NCBI GenBank assembly: GCA_045643125.1
Contig: JAZUKE010000003.1
Location: 1 to 10,001, forward strand
From: UBA1206 sp045643125
GTDB taxonomy: Bacteria > Bacillota > Clostridia > Oscillospirales > CAG-382
Length of the DNA stretch: 10,001 nt
Direction: 5' to 3'
Shown here piece by piece: positions 1 through 6,144 of the stretch. The number at the start of each line of letters is the position of its first letter. Within the stretch, counting starts at the first letter, position 1. The position numbers and the translations under genes were made by a program. Below the pieces are notes generated by a model. That model searched no databases. It was not told the origin of the DNA and saw only the letters and a program-made list of their open reading frames with translations.

Positions 1-298
1 CGTATATATATGGTTGCAGTCTGCTTTGAAAATGCGGTTCTTTGACCGTCAGCATAAGTTCTTTCAAAATCTCACGCATGGATGCGGCACCGACCGTGAT
101 TCGCTCGTCAATGCAGGGACAGTGCTTGACGGTACAGCCGACCTTCTTTTTATAGTTCGGGCAAAGGGTGCAGGAGCAGGACTGCTTGGTCAGCTTCAAT
201 TTGCTGAAAAACAGTCCGCCGCCTCTCGGCTTGAAATTCGGTATTTGTGTCATAAGCCGTTCAATTGATCTGTCATAGGGATTTTCCGAAAAAATCAT
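1..298 (-). CDS. Cysteine-rich small protein, hypothetical (C-terminus beyond window edge)
   Basis: I do not recognise a characterised family. The reading frame stays open from the ATG at 296-298 to the window edge, giving 99 visible residues. The start is supported by the ribosome binding site GAAAGGAGT (complement of 307-315) eight to nine bases upstream. The protein begins MIFSENPYDRSIERLM and holds a tight cysteine cluster at residues 41, 43, 46, 55, 60 and 62 (CSCTLCP, then VGCTVKHCPC), embedded in lysines. That spacing suggests a metal-binding knuckle (zinc or iron-sulfur), but this is inference. There is no signal peptide or membrane segment, so it is probably cytoplasmic. From general memory, short proteins of this appearance occur in clostridial conjugative or mobile elements. 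The plus-strand frame that covers the same bases lacks a ribosome binding site and was judged a shadow. Confidence 0.72.
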   Translation of the reverse strand, partial: MIFSENPYDRSIERLMTQIPNFKPRGGGLFFSKLKLTKQSCSCTLCPNYKKKVGCTVKHCPCIDERITVGAASMREILKELMLTVKEPHFQSRLQPYIY

Positions 299-417
299 AC
301 CGTATCACTCCTTTCTTGATTTTTCATGTGATGGTCATACCGGTAACGGGTTCTTCGGCTTCGGTAATGGCAGAACTGCTTTTTAAATACAATCGTGTTA
401 GACTTTCTGCTTGAATA

Positions 418-458
418 GAAAAAGCCCACGGTTTTGTTTGTACTCAAAATCGCGGGCT
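418..458 (-). terminator. Intrinsic terminator, minus orientation
   Basis: Arms at 423-436 and 445-458 pair over 14 positions with one wobble and one mismatch around an 8-base loop. On the minus strand the hairpin is followed directly by a run of T (complement of 418-422). No minus-strand gene lies between this site and the gene ending at 2581, so the terminator has no obvious local client. It may be left from before the peptidase cassette arrived, or it may protect the gene at 1-298 from upstream transcription. Confidence 0.6.
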
Positions 459-527
459 GGGTGGATCGTTGATTATTTTTGTATTACTTGTCGATTTGTA
501 AAAAATTATTGACTTCTTCAAAACCTA

Positions 528-556
528 TTGATTTTCTTGAGAAAAAATGCTATAAT
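528..556 (+). promoter_or_regulatory. Sigma-A type promoter of the peptidase cassette
   Basis: TTGATT at 528-533 and a perfect TATAAT at 551-556 are separated by exactly 17 bases, and TGC at 548-550 adds an extended -10 element. Predicted transcription starts near 563, leaving a leader of about 240 nt before the ATG at 803. This is the only good plus-strand promoter upstream of the peptidase gene. Confidence 0.75.
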
Positions 557-646
557 TTAATTGTAAAATTCAAAAATGCCCAGCAACAGCGCAGTGTTTT
601 GTAGTTGCCGAGTGTTTCTACAGTTAAATCATATGTTTTTAACATT

Positions 647-697
647 GCGCATAAAAAGCAACCAGTATGTTTGTTGCTCTTTATGTGCTTTTTGTTT
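647..697 (+). terminator. Intrinsic terminator inside the peptidase leader (possible attenuator)
   Basis: Arms 647-662 and 673-688 pair over 16 positions with one G-U and one mismatch, around a 10-base loop, followed by TTTTTGTTT at 689-697. It lies between the promoter (528-556) and the peptidase start (803) with no convincing gene before it, so it would stop most transcripts unless relieved. The pentamer GCAAC occurs at 583-587, 658-662 and 711-715 and its complement GTTGC at 604-608 and 673-677. Pairing of 604-608 with 658-662 would break the terminator stem. No known riboswitch or T-box consensus was recognised. Confidence 0.55.
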
Positions 698-802
698 CGT
701 AGGGAGGGATGCAACATGGTATAACCAAATGTCAGCACATTCATTCTCAAACACAAATCATATTCTTATTACAGTTCACCATTGACGATAGGAGGTAGCG
801 CT

Positions 803-2269
803 ATGAAATTAAATCAGTACCGTATTGTATCGTTATTAATCGCTTTTTTGGTAATAGTATCATCAACGACAGTTTATGCACAAGAAGCTAATACTCGCAC
901 AACAAGAACCATCGTAAAAGATACTGTTTATAGCGGAACTCTCACAGCAGGTTCCACAGATACATATTATTTCACTCCTTCTTATTCGGGAATGTTTACC
1001 GTCGAGACTTTCGGTTCGACAGACACCTACGGAACGGTTTCAGGAGCAATTCCATCCACAGTTTCTAACGATGACGGCGGTGCAGGAACAAATTTTGCTA
1101 TTGGTTTTATTCAAGATGCCGGAAGCACAACAACCATAACCGTTAGGCATTATAATAGCACTTCTGGTGCAGGGGCTTATACAATCCAAGTTCGTGATCA
1201 ACGAGCACAAATATACACATTTGATTACGGCAGTGGAGACATAAACACCCATAATGATGCCACGACACCTCGTTCTTGGTTAAGAGCAATGGGATACTCT
1301 GTCGGCGTACATCAGAACAAACCCGCATCTCATGTTAACGAAACTATTGCATCAACATTCAAGAGACTCAACAGTGAAGTGGTCTTCTTTTCCGGACATG
1401 GGAGCGCAGGACACCTAACTTTCATGAATAGTAGCGGCGGTTATGATCGGCTATACGATAACTCGTCATATTTTACAAGCATGGCTAACACGAAAGTTGC
1501 CGTCTGGTCTGCTTGTGAATCAGCAGTCGATCCTGACGGAACAGGTGTACGAAAATCAATTGCCAGAAAATCAATTGACATGGGAGCACAATCTGCAATA
1601 GGATGGACTGAAATTACCAATGTACCAGCTGCAAAAAAATGGACAGATCAATTTTTTATTGAGTTAGGAAATACAATGACTGTTGAAGCAGCTGCGGCAT
1701 CAGCGGGAAGCGTTTTTCTATGGCCTTGGGATGGAAGTTATGATGGATGGCAGGTTTTTGGTGATGGTTCAACATTAGTATCATATCCAAATATTAATCC
1801 TAAAGGTTCTTTGCCCTCTCCAATACAAACAGCAAGTGATACTCTTTTACAGAGACTGACCAACACCGAAGAATTTACGCAATATGAATTAAAAGGGCTG
1901 GGGACTCGCTATTATAAGACAATAAACGGATATTTAACAAACGAATTCTATGATATCCATGATGATGGTACTTTAATAACCTCATCAGTTGAATTCTCTA
2001 ATGCGGATATTCTCAATATTAATTCACAAAGGATCACAGAAAATACGGTTTCTCCTGCAAAGAGCGTTACTGCTTATGGTGTTACTTTTGACAAATTAGT
2101 CAAAGTTGAAGAGCATATTGTTTATATGAAGCTTAATGGTAGCATCGTGCCAATCAAAATAATATACTCCGATTATCAAAATAACGATGAGTTAAAATAT
2201 CAAGATGTGATATGCATTAATTTGTTGGATAATTCCCGCATAGATTATGTCGATATTTGTACAAAATAA
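803..2269 (+). CDS. Secreted caspase-like (clan CD) cysteine peptidase with N-terminal PPC-like domain
   Basis: Predicted secreted protein of 488 residues. The start is set by AGGAGG at 790-795, seven bases before the ATG; an in-frame ATG at 782 has no such site. Residues 1-26 form a signal peptide ending VYA. Residues about 37-131 resemble the bacterial pre-peptidase C-terminal (PPC) beta domain (TYYFTPSYSGMFTVET, then SNDDGGAGTNF), here placed ahead of the catalytic part. Residues about 136-320 look like a clan CD fold: a hydrophobic strand then S-G-H-G with His199, a second strand then S-A-C-E with Cys238, and a closing WQVFGDG motif like that of gingipain and CHAT proteins. Both catalytic residues of the dyad are therefore present. 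Residues about 340-488 are an unrecognised C-terminal domain. Substrate and exact family (C25, CHAT or metacaspase-like) cannot be decided here. It is followed 14 bases later by a small exported protein and shares its terminator. The gene is visibly more AT-rich than the core genes, consistent with acquisition. Confidence 0.8.
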   Translation: MKLNQYRIVSLLIAFLVIVSSTTVYAQEANTRTTRTIVKDTVYSGTLTAGSTDTYYFTPSYSGMFTVETFGSTDTYGTVSGAIPSTVSNDDGGAGTNFAIGFIQDAGSTTTITVRHYNSTSGAGAYTIQVRDQRAQIYTFDYGSGDINTHNDATTPRSWLRAMGYSVGVHQNKPASHVNETIASTFKRLNSEVVFFSGHGSAGHLTFMNSSGGYDRLYDNSSYFTSMANTKVAVWSACESAVDPDGTGVRKSIARKSIDMGAQSAIGWTEITNVPAAKKWTDQFFIELGNTMTVEAAAASAGSVFLWPWDGSYDGWQVFGDGSTLVSYPNINPKGSLPSPIQTASDTLLQRLTNTEEFTQYELKGLGTRYYKTINGYLTNEFYDIHDDGTLITSSVEFSNADILNINSQRITENTVSPAKSVTAYGVTFDKLVKVEEHIVYMKLNGSIVPIKIIYSDYQNNDELKYQDVICINLLDNSRIDYVDICTK

Positions 2270-2283
2270 AGGAAACAAACACA

Positions 2284-2520
2284 ATGAAAAGAAAAATACT
2301 TATTATCGTCATATTGTTGTTGCTGATCTTAATCATTCCAATTCCTATTAGTCAAGCTAAAGACGGCGGCACAAAAAGGTATGTTGCACTGACATACCAA
2401 ATTGTAGATTGGAATCATTTTTATGGAGACGATGAGGTCTTCAACAAAACAAAAGTGTATTTTTTCCCTGATAATTTCTGCTCGCTTGATGAGCTAATCG
2501 AGCGCGAAATCGGTAAATAG
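2284..2520 (+). CDS. Small exported or membrane-anchored protein of the K-D-G-G-T type, hypothetical
   Basis: 78 residues. The ATG at 2284 is preceded by AAAGGAA (2268-2274), which overlaps the stop codon of the peptidase gene, so the two are almost certainly co-transcribed and possibly translationally coupled. Residues 2-4 are basic and residues 5-25 are a nearly uninterrupted run of Ile, Leu and Val ending PISQAK, which is either a signal peptide or an N-terminal anchor. The exported remainder starts KDGGTKRYVALTYQIVDWN. Short secreted Firmicutes proteins with a D-G-G-T-x-x-Y-x-A-L-x-Y pattern are common, as far as I recall, and their function is unknown. As partner of a secreted peptidase it could be a substrate, inhibitor or immunity protein, but nothing in the sequence proves this. 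Confidence 0.7.
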   Translation: MKRKILIIVILLLLILIIPIPISQAKDGGTKRYVALTYQIVDWNHFYGDDEVFNKTKVYFFPDNFCSLDELIEREIGK

Positions 2521-2529
2521 TGTTTCAAC

Positions 2530-2563
2530 GCAAAAGACGACGGTTTGTCGTCTTTTGCTTTTT
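2530..2563 (+). terminator. Terminator of the peptidase cassette
   Basis: A perfect 12-bp inverted repeat (2530-2541 with 2547-2558) around a 5-base loop, followed by TTTTT at 2559-2563, lies 10 bases after the stop of the small exported protein. The convergent gene ending at 2581 could use the same hairpin, but it has no T-run on its own side. Confidence 0.88.
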
Positions 2564-2580
2564 ATCTCAATTCTCTGCTG

Positions 2581-3318
2581 TTATTGTGATATTAAATAAC
2601 TTGACGACATATCCTGTGTTTCGGTAATATTTTCCAGATATTTCGGAACAACAATAACCTCACTCTCATTTCTGCCGTTAAACAGAGCGAGGATATGCGA
2701 TTTGTCGATGGTCGCCTCGTATACCGTTCCGTCTTCATCGAAGCGGTGGGCAAACCAAGATGCCGTATCGTAGTTCAGTGTCCACGACATTGCTTTTATG
2801 TTCTTTGCGTTATGAGAGGTAACACCCCGATAAACTGTGACGGTATCTTCCAAGTCGGCAAGCTCCGCCCGTTCTTTATCGTCCATAAGGATTGCTCTGT
2901 CTGCCGCACGGAACATGGCAAGCAGTTTCGATTTCGATAGGTTCGGATCGCTGTTCGGGTTTTCGGAGCGTATCCACGCATCGGCAAGTATATTGGAGAA
3001 GTCCTCACGGGAGAGGTGCGGCATGGCATATTTCAGAAAGGTCAGCCCATACGGTTTGTTGCACATCATATAGATGAGATACGGTTTCTTCGCATTCTCA
3101 ATTAGCCCACGCATCCGGTTCTGCCAGCTTTTAAAATCCGCATCGCTTTTCGTAATATCCACGAGTTGCACGAGGCCGTCTTTTTCTGCCAGCACGAAAC
3201 CGGTGTTTGTGAACGGATGCTGAATAATAGCGGGGGACATTTTCGTTTTGTGGTAGTCTGTCATGAGCAGTGTAATGGCAACCGATTTGACAGAGGCAAG
3301 GTCAGTCTTTTCTTTCAC
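2581..3318 (-). CDS. ADP-ribosyltransferase-fold protein (putative)
   Basis: 245 residues, starting at GTG (complement of 3316-3318) behind GAAAGGAGT (complement of 3327-3335), the same ribosome binding site as the minus-strand gene at the left edge. The C-terminal third carries the three landmarks of the R-S-E class of ADP-ribosyltransferases in order: Arg164 in V-Y-R-G-V; S-W-T at 178-180, in the place of the usual S-T-S; and E-S-E at 218-220 within NESEVIVVP, matching the E-x-E catalytic loop. The N-terminal about 155 residues are of unknown role. There is no signal peptide or membrane segment, so it should act in the cytoplasm; whether it modifies protein, DNA or RNA is unknown. Proteins of this type occur in clostridial phages and conjugative elements, to my recollection. 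A terminator hairpin lies immediately upstream, so its promoter is not evident. The fold call rests on motifs only. Confidence 0.65.
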   Translation of the reverse strand: MKEKTDLASVKSVAITLLMTDYHKTKMSPAIIQHPFTNTGFVLAEKDGLVQLVDITKSDADFKSWQNRMRGLIENAKKPYLIYMMCNKPYGLTFLKYAMPHLSREDFSNILADAWIRSENPNSDPNLSKSKLLAMFRAADRAILMDDKERAELADLEDTVTVYRGVTSHNAKNIKAMSWTLNYDTASWFAHRFDEDGTVYEATIDKSHILALFNGRNESEVIVVPKYLENITETQDMSSSYLISQ

Positions 3319-3347
3319 GCTGTAATACTCCTTTCTGAAATTTGGGC

Positions 3348-3386
3348 AAAAGAAAAAGGCAGATAGTTCTTTCGTTCTATCTGCCT
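3348..3386 (-). terminator. Intrinsic terminator, minus orientation, just before the ADP-ribosyltransferase-like gene
   Basis: A perfect 10-bp inverted repeat, AGGCAGATAG at 3357-3366 and CTATCTGCCT at 3377-3386, with a 10-base loop, is followed on the minus strand by TTTTTCTTTT (complement of 3347-3356). It ends only about 12 bases before the ribosome binding site of the gene starting at 3318, leaving no room for a promoter between them. Confidence 0.75.
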
Positions 3387-3434
3387 GATTGATTCGCTAT
3401 TCTGTTTTCGAGGGTTCAAAACCTTCCGCAAAGG

Positions 3435-3484
3435 AAAAAAGCCGTTTTTACATCTCCAAATCGGAAAAATGAAAAACGGCTTTT
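3435..3484 (-). terminator. Second tandem terminator downstream of ssrA
   Basis: Arms AAAAGCCGTTTTT at 3437-3449 and AAAAACGGCTTTT at 3472-3484 are perfect over 13 bp, with a 22-base loop. A/T tracts on both sides mean it could work in either direction. It lies 66 bases beyond the tmRNA 3' end and reads as a backup for the terminator at 3492-3519. Confidence 0.6.
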
Positions 3485-3491
3485 GGGTAGC

Positions 3492-3519
3492 AAAAAACCC
3501 CGACAAAATCGGGGTTTTT
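3492..3519 (-). terminator. Terminator of ssrA
   Basis: A perfect 11-bp inverted repeat (3493-3503 with 3509-3519) around a 5-base loop has four consecutive G-C pairs and, on the minus strand, a run of six T. It starts about 30 bases downstream of the tmRNA CCA end. The sequence is symmetrical enough to act in both directions. Confidence 0.85.
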
Positions 3520-3549
3520 CGAGAGGATATCTTTTTCGTCCTCTAATTA

Positions 3550-3897
3550 TGGTGGAAGCGAGGGGAGTCGAACCCCTGTCCGAAAGCTCATTCACATTGT
3601 TTTCTCCGGGCGCAGACATTTATTTGAATTCCTCCGCTGCGTCGGGAAATGTCACCCTACGCGAGGAGTAGCTTCATAAATTCATGACGCCCCGCAAAGC
3701 TTAAGGACGTTCACGTTCACTGCTGTGTCACGCCGTATCCCGGCTCGCAGTACTTCCGGGTACGACGGCTGCCTGATTAGGCAGCGAGAACTTTTTTATT
3801 AGCGTTTATTTTTAAAAAATTTACGTTTTTTAAGGAAGCCACGCTCTTCCGCCCGCTTACCCTGCTTCAAAACCCCCGTCGAAACCTTTACGCCCCC
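3550..3897 (-). ncRNA. ssrA: Transfer-messenger RNA (tmRNA)
   Basis: 348-nt single-chain tmRNA that, with SmpB, releases stalled ribosomes and tags the unfinished protein. The 5' end GGGGGCG pairs with CGCTTCC near the 3' end (two G-U pairs) to form the acceptor stem. The 3' end has the T arm AGGGG-TTCGACT-CCCCT, discriminator A and encoded CCA (complement of 3550-3552). The conserved start GGCGTAAAGGTTTCGACGGG is present. The tag frame ends GTT CTC GCT GCC TAA, with the stop at the complement of 3777-3779 inside a GCTGCC/GGCAGC hairpin. If the resume codon is the GCT after AAAC (complement of 3801-3803) the tag is ANKKVLAA; a longer frame beginning at GTA further upstream is also open. The terminal VLAA resembles the usual A-L-A-A degron. 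The gene has its own promoter between it and smpB. Confidence 0.97.
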
Positions 3898-3942
3898 ACG
3901 AAGCCTTTGAGCATATATGCTCGTATGATTATTTGGAAAGAC

Positions 3943-3971
3943 ATTATATCACACCGCTTTGATTTTTTCAA
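3943..3971 (-). promoter_or_regulatory. Promoter of ssrA
   Basis: On the minus strand TTGAAA (complement of 3966-3971) and TATAAT (complement of 3943-3948) are separated by 17 bases, with an extended -10 TGA. The -35 box begins 9 bases after the smpB stop codon. Transcription should start near 3936, giving a leader of about 38 nt to be removed by RNase P. That leader contains a perfect 14-bp palindrome at 3909-3922. Confidence 0.85.
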
Positions 3972-3979
3972 GGGGAAAA

Positions 3980-4435
3980 TCAATAATTGTCCTTATCGGC
4001 TCTTTCCATTTCGCGGCGAGCCGTCTTTTTGGCGTCGTCTTCGCGCTTATCGTACAGTTTTTTGCCTTTGCAAAGCCCTATTTCCATTTTCACCCACTTG
4101 CCGTCAAAATAAAGCGACAGCGGAATTATGGCAAGTCCCTGCTGACCGACCTGACCGAACAGCTTGAGTATCTCCCTTCTGTGGAGCAGGAGTTTTCTGC
4201 TTCTGTACGGATCGCGGTTGAATATATTTCCCTTTTCGTAAGGGCTGATGTGCATACCCATAACGAACATTTCGCAGTCGCTTATCTTGCAGAACGAGTC
4301 CTTGAGGTTTACCTTGCCTTCGCGGAGCGACTTGACCTCCGTGCCGCAAAGCTCTATACCGGCTTCGTATGTGTCGATAACGAAATATTCGTGGTACGCT
4401 TTTTTATTTGTCGCTATTATTTTCTTGTTTCCCAT
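3980..4435 (-). CDS. smpB: SsrA-binding protein SmpB
   Basis: 151 residues, the usual length for SmpB, the protein partner of tmRNA in trans-translation. It carries the tmRNA tRNA-like domain into the A site and mimics the anticodon stem. Family hallmarks are visible: the N-terminal HEYFVIDTYEAGIELCGTEV, the core SLREGKVNLKDSF, HISPYEKGN followed by DPYRSRKLLLH, and the basic C-terminal tail with KLYDKRE and RREMERA, which enters the mRNA channel. The ATG (complement of 4433-4435) is preceded by AGGTG and follows the thioesterase stop by four bases, so it belongs to the same transcript as the recombinase and thioesterase. The ssrA promoter begins right after its stop codon. Cytoplasmic. Confidence 0.98.
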   Translation of the reverse strand: MGNKKIIATNKKAYHEYFVIDTYEAGIELCGTEVKSLREGKVNLKDSFCKISDCEMFVMGMHISPYEKGNIFNRDPYRSRKLLLHRREILKLFGQVGQQGLAIIPLSLYFDGKWVKMEIGLCKGKKLYDKREDDAKKTARREMERADKDNY

Positions 4436-4439
4436 CTTT

Positions 4440-5147
4440 TCACCTGAAATTTATCGCTGCTTTGAAGCAGACCTTTCCGCTTCTTTCGTTCACGCACTTG
4501 ATATCGGAGTGCTTTTCGTCACCGCTTCTGCCTATCAGCAGTCTGTCGCCGAGCAGCGCCTCGCCCGCAAAAGAAATGAAGCAGCTTTCCACTTCACCGA
4601 CGGGGATGCCCGCATAGTCGTAAACAAGATCTGCGTAAACGGTGTTGTTGAGATGATAATTTTCGTCAAGCTCGCTGTAACGGACGATATGTGTTTCGGT
4701 CGTTTCGGCATCGTCGCTTCCGAAAGAGCGCGGTATCACGAGCTTCGTAAGCCCCATTTTCATTTCCGTCATCGGGTATTTTGACGAATTCGGACGCATC
4801 GGAGAACGTGTCGAAAACCGTATCAGTATCCATTGCGTAGTGGCTTCCGCTGCGGGAAGTCCGTCCTTGTATATGACGAAATCGCGCACGAAATAAATGC
4901 TTTCCAATCTGTCGTTAACGGTGAGTATCTCTATTTCGTCGTTCTTGCGTATCGGAGAGAAAAATCTGATGCCGAACTTGATTATCACAAAAACGAGATC
5001 CTCTTCCCTCAAATTCTCATAGCTTGCGCCATACTGATCGCAGTCGTCAAGCGCGGCTTGCTGCATATGTTTCATAAGAGACGAGAGCTTGACGTTTCCG
5101 TCGGGGCCGACCTCGTAGCTTTCAATTTTTACTTTCTTTTTTAACAT
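4440..5147 (-). CDS. Acyl-ACP thioesterase, double hot-dog fold (FatA/FatB-like)
   Basis: 235 residues from the ATG at the complement of 5145-5147, chosen because AAGGTGG lies at a proper distance upstream. A TTG start 21 bases earlier lacks such a site. The protein resembles bacterial acyl-ACP thioesterases (PF01643 type), which hydrolyse fatty acyl-ACP to free fatty acid in the cytoplasm. The N-terminal hot-dog has YEVGPDGNVKLSSLMKHMQQ and then W-x-L/I-R strands. The second carries the signature Y-S-E-L-D-E-N-Y-H-L-N-N, with Asp161, Asn163 and His165 as catalytic candidates and Glu196 in the G-E-x-x-x-G-D loop. The plant-enzyme catalytic cysteine is not evident, as is usual in bacterial members. 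The first 26 bases overlap the end of the recombinase gene, indicating co-translation. The length is near the family norm and nothing is broken. Confidence 0.88.
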   Translation of the reverse strand: MLKKKVKIESYEVGPDGNVKLSSLMKHMQQAALDDCDQYGASYENLREEDLVFVIIKFGIRFFSPIRKNDEIEILTVNDRLESIYFVRDFVIYKDGLPAAEATTQWILIRFSTRSPMRPNSSKYPMTEMKMGLTKLVIPRSFGSDDAETTETHIVRYSELDENYHLNNTVYADLVYDYAGIPVGEVESCFISFAGEALLGDRLLIGRSGDEKHSDIKCVNERSGKVCFKAAINFR

Positions 5148-6129
5148 TTTTTCTGCCCACCTTTGCAAGAGGATTTGCTTCCATTGCGTTTTTCACTTTC
5201 TCGTCAGCGACGTGAGTGTATATCTGCGTGGTGCTGAGCTGCGCGTGACCGAGTATATCCTTAAGCGTCAGCACGTCAACGCCGCCTTCGTTATACATAA
5301 GAGTCGCCGCCGTGTGGCGCAGTTTGTGAACGGAATATCCCTTTCCCTGTAATTCGGACTTGTCGAGATACTTCTGCACGAGCCATTGGACGGTCTGCTT
5401 TGCTATCCTTCTGTTGCGCTTGGAGAGGAAAAGCGCGTTTTTCGCGTCGTCGTCAAGAGGCACGGAGCATTTTGACGCCTTTTCGCTCCTTACGGGAAGA
5501 TAGGTCTGTATCGCTTCCCTGCAAGCCGTGTTAAGGTACACCATACGCATTTTATTGCCCTTGCCCGTAACACGGAGCTTGGAAAGATCGGATTCGATAT
5601 CGGTAAGATTTATCCCGACAAGCTCGGAAAGACGCATACCGCAGTTGAGGAACAGCGTAAGTATGCAGAAGTCGCGTTCCATAAACGCATCGCTGTCGTC
5701 AACGGAATCAAGAAGCTTCACCGATTCGTCGAGCGACAGATATTTGGGCAGCGCGTGCTTTATCGACGGCGAATCAATGTCACGAGCGGGATTTGAAGTG
5801 ACATAATGGCTTTTTGACGAATGGTATTTGAAAAACGCCTTTATCGCCGAAAGCTTGCGGGCGATCGTCTTGGCGGAGTCGTGTCTGTCGCGCGAAAGAT
5901 AAAGCAGAAAACCGTATATATCGTTCGGAGTAACGGTGTTTATGTATTTTTCGTCTACCTCGTCGAGCGTTTCGATATCCTCCTCCTTTACCTTTTTCTG
6001 CTTTGCGAGCAGATAGGTAAAGAACATATCGAGGTCGTGATGATAGCCGCGCACCGTGAGCGGTGAACGGTTTTGTATTGCTTCCTTATATGAAATGAAC
6101 TGCATTATTACCGTTGGAGTTTCGTGCAT
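5122..6129 (-). CDS. Tyrosine recombinase of XerC/XerD type
   Basis: 335 residues from the ATG at the complement of 6127-6129. The frame is open further upstream, but those codons would lie inside the promoter, so they are excluded. Residues about 8-90 form the SAM-like core-binding domain (SPLTVRGYHHDLDMFF). The catalytic domain has all the expected residues: Arg166 in CGMRLSELVGI, Lys190 in TGKGNKMR, His268 and Arg271 in HKLRHTAATLM, His295 in ILGHAQLSTTQ and the nucleophile Tyr304 in IYTHV. Enzymes of this type resolve chromosome dimers at dif or act as phage or element integrases. The chromosomal operon context with smpB favours a housekeeping Xer role, but XerC, XerD and XerS cannot be told apart here. 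The 5' leader is only about 9 nt with a weak GGTGAT site, so a start at the ATG at the complement of 6106-6108 or near-leaderless initiation is possible. Confidence 0.9.
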   Translation of the reverse strand: MHETPTVIMQFISYKEAIQNRSPLTVRGYHHDLDMFFTYLLAKQKKVKEEDIETLDEVDEKYINTVTPNDIYGFLLYLSRDRHDSAKTIARKLSAIKAFFKYHSSKSHYVTSNPARDIDSPSIKHALPKYLSLDESVKLLDSVDDSDAFMERDFCILTLFLNCGMRLSELVGINLTDIESDLSKLRVTGKGNKMRMVYLNTACREAIQTYLPVRSEKASKCSVPLDDDAKNALFLSKRNRRIAKQTVQWLVQKYLDKSELQGKGYSVHKLRHTAATLMYNEGGVDVLTLKDILGHAQLSTTQIYTHVADEKVKNAMEANPLAKVGRKNVKKESKN

Positions 6130-6144
6130 AATATCACCGAATAT

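Noticed and set aside
14..268. Plus-strand frame at the left edge
   Set aside because: It has no ribosome binding site, whereas the opposite strand has a good one and a cysteine-cluster protein.
698..720. T-box type specifier or antiterminator element near GGGAGGG
   Set aside because: The conserved T-box bulge sequence and stem I features are missing; only a purine-rich stretch is present.
576..785. 69-codon plus-strand frame in the peptidase leader
   Set aside because: No ribosome binding site precedes the ATG, the product is low-complexity and cysteine/phenylalanine rich, and the frame runs straight through the terminator hairpin.
3400..3530. CRISPR-like repeat cluster made of repeated A/T-rich stems
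   Set aside because: The units are different hairpins with T-runs, not identical repeats with spacers; they are terminators.
1..3540. Duplicate of the ssrA 3' end marking the far side of an integrated element
   Set aside because: No second copy of the T-arm or CCA region was found by eye in this stretch; the site may lie outside the window.
3959..4784. Plus-strand frames of 162 and 178 codons opposite smpB and the thioesterase
   Set aside because: They are antisense to clearly conserved genes and lack ribosome binding sites and recognisable motifs.
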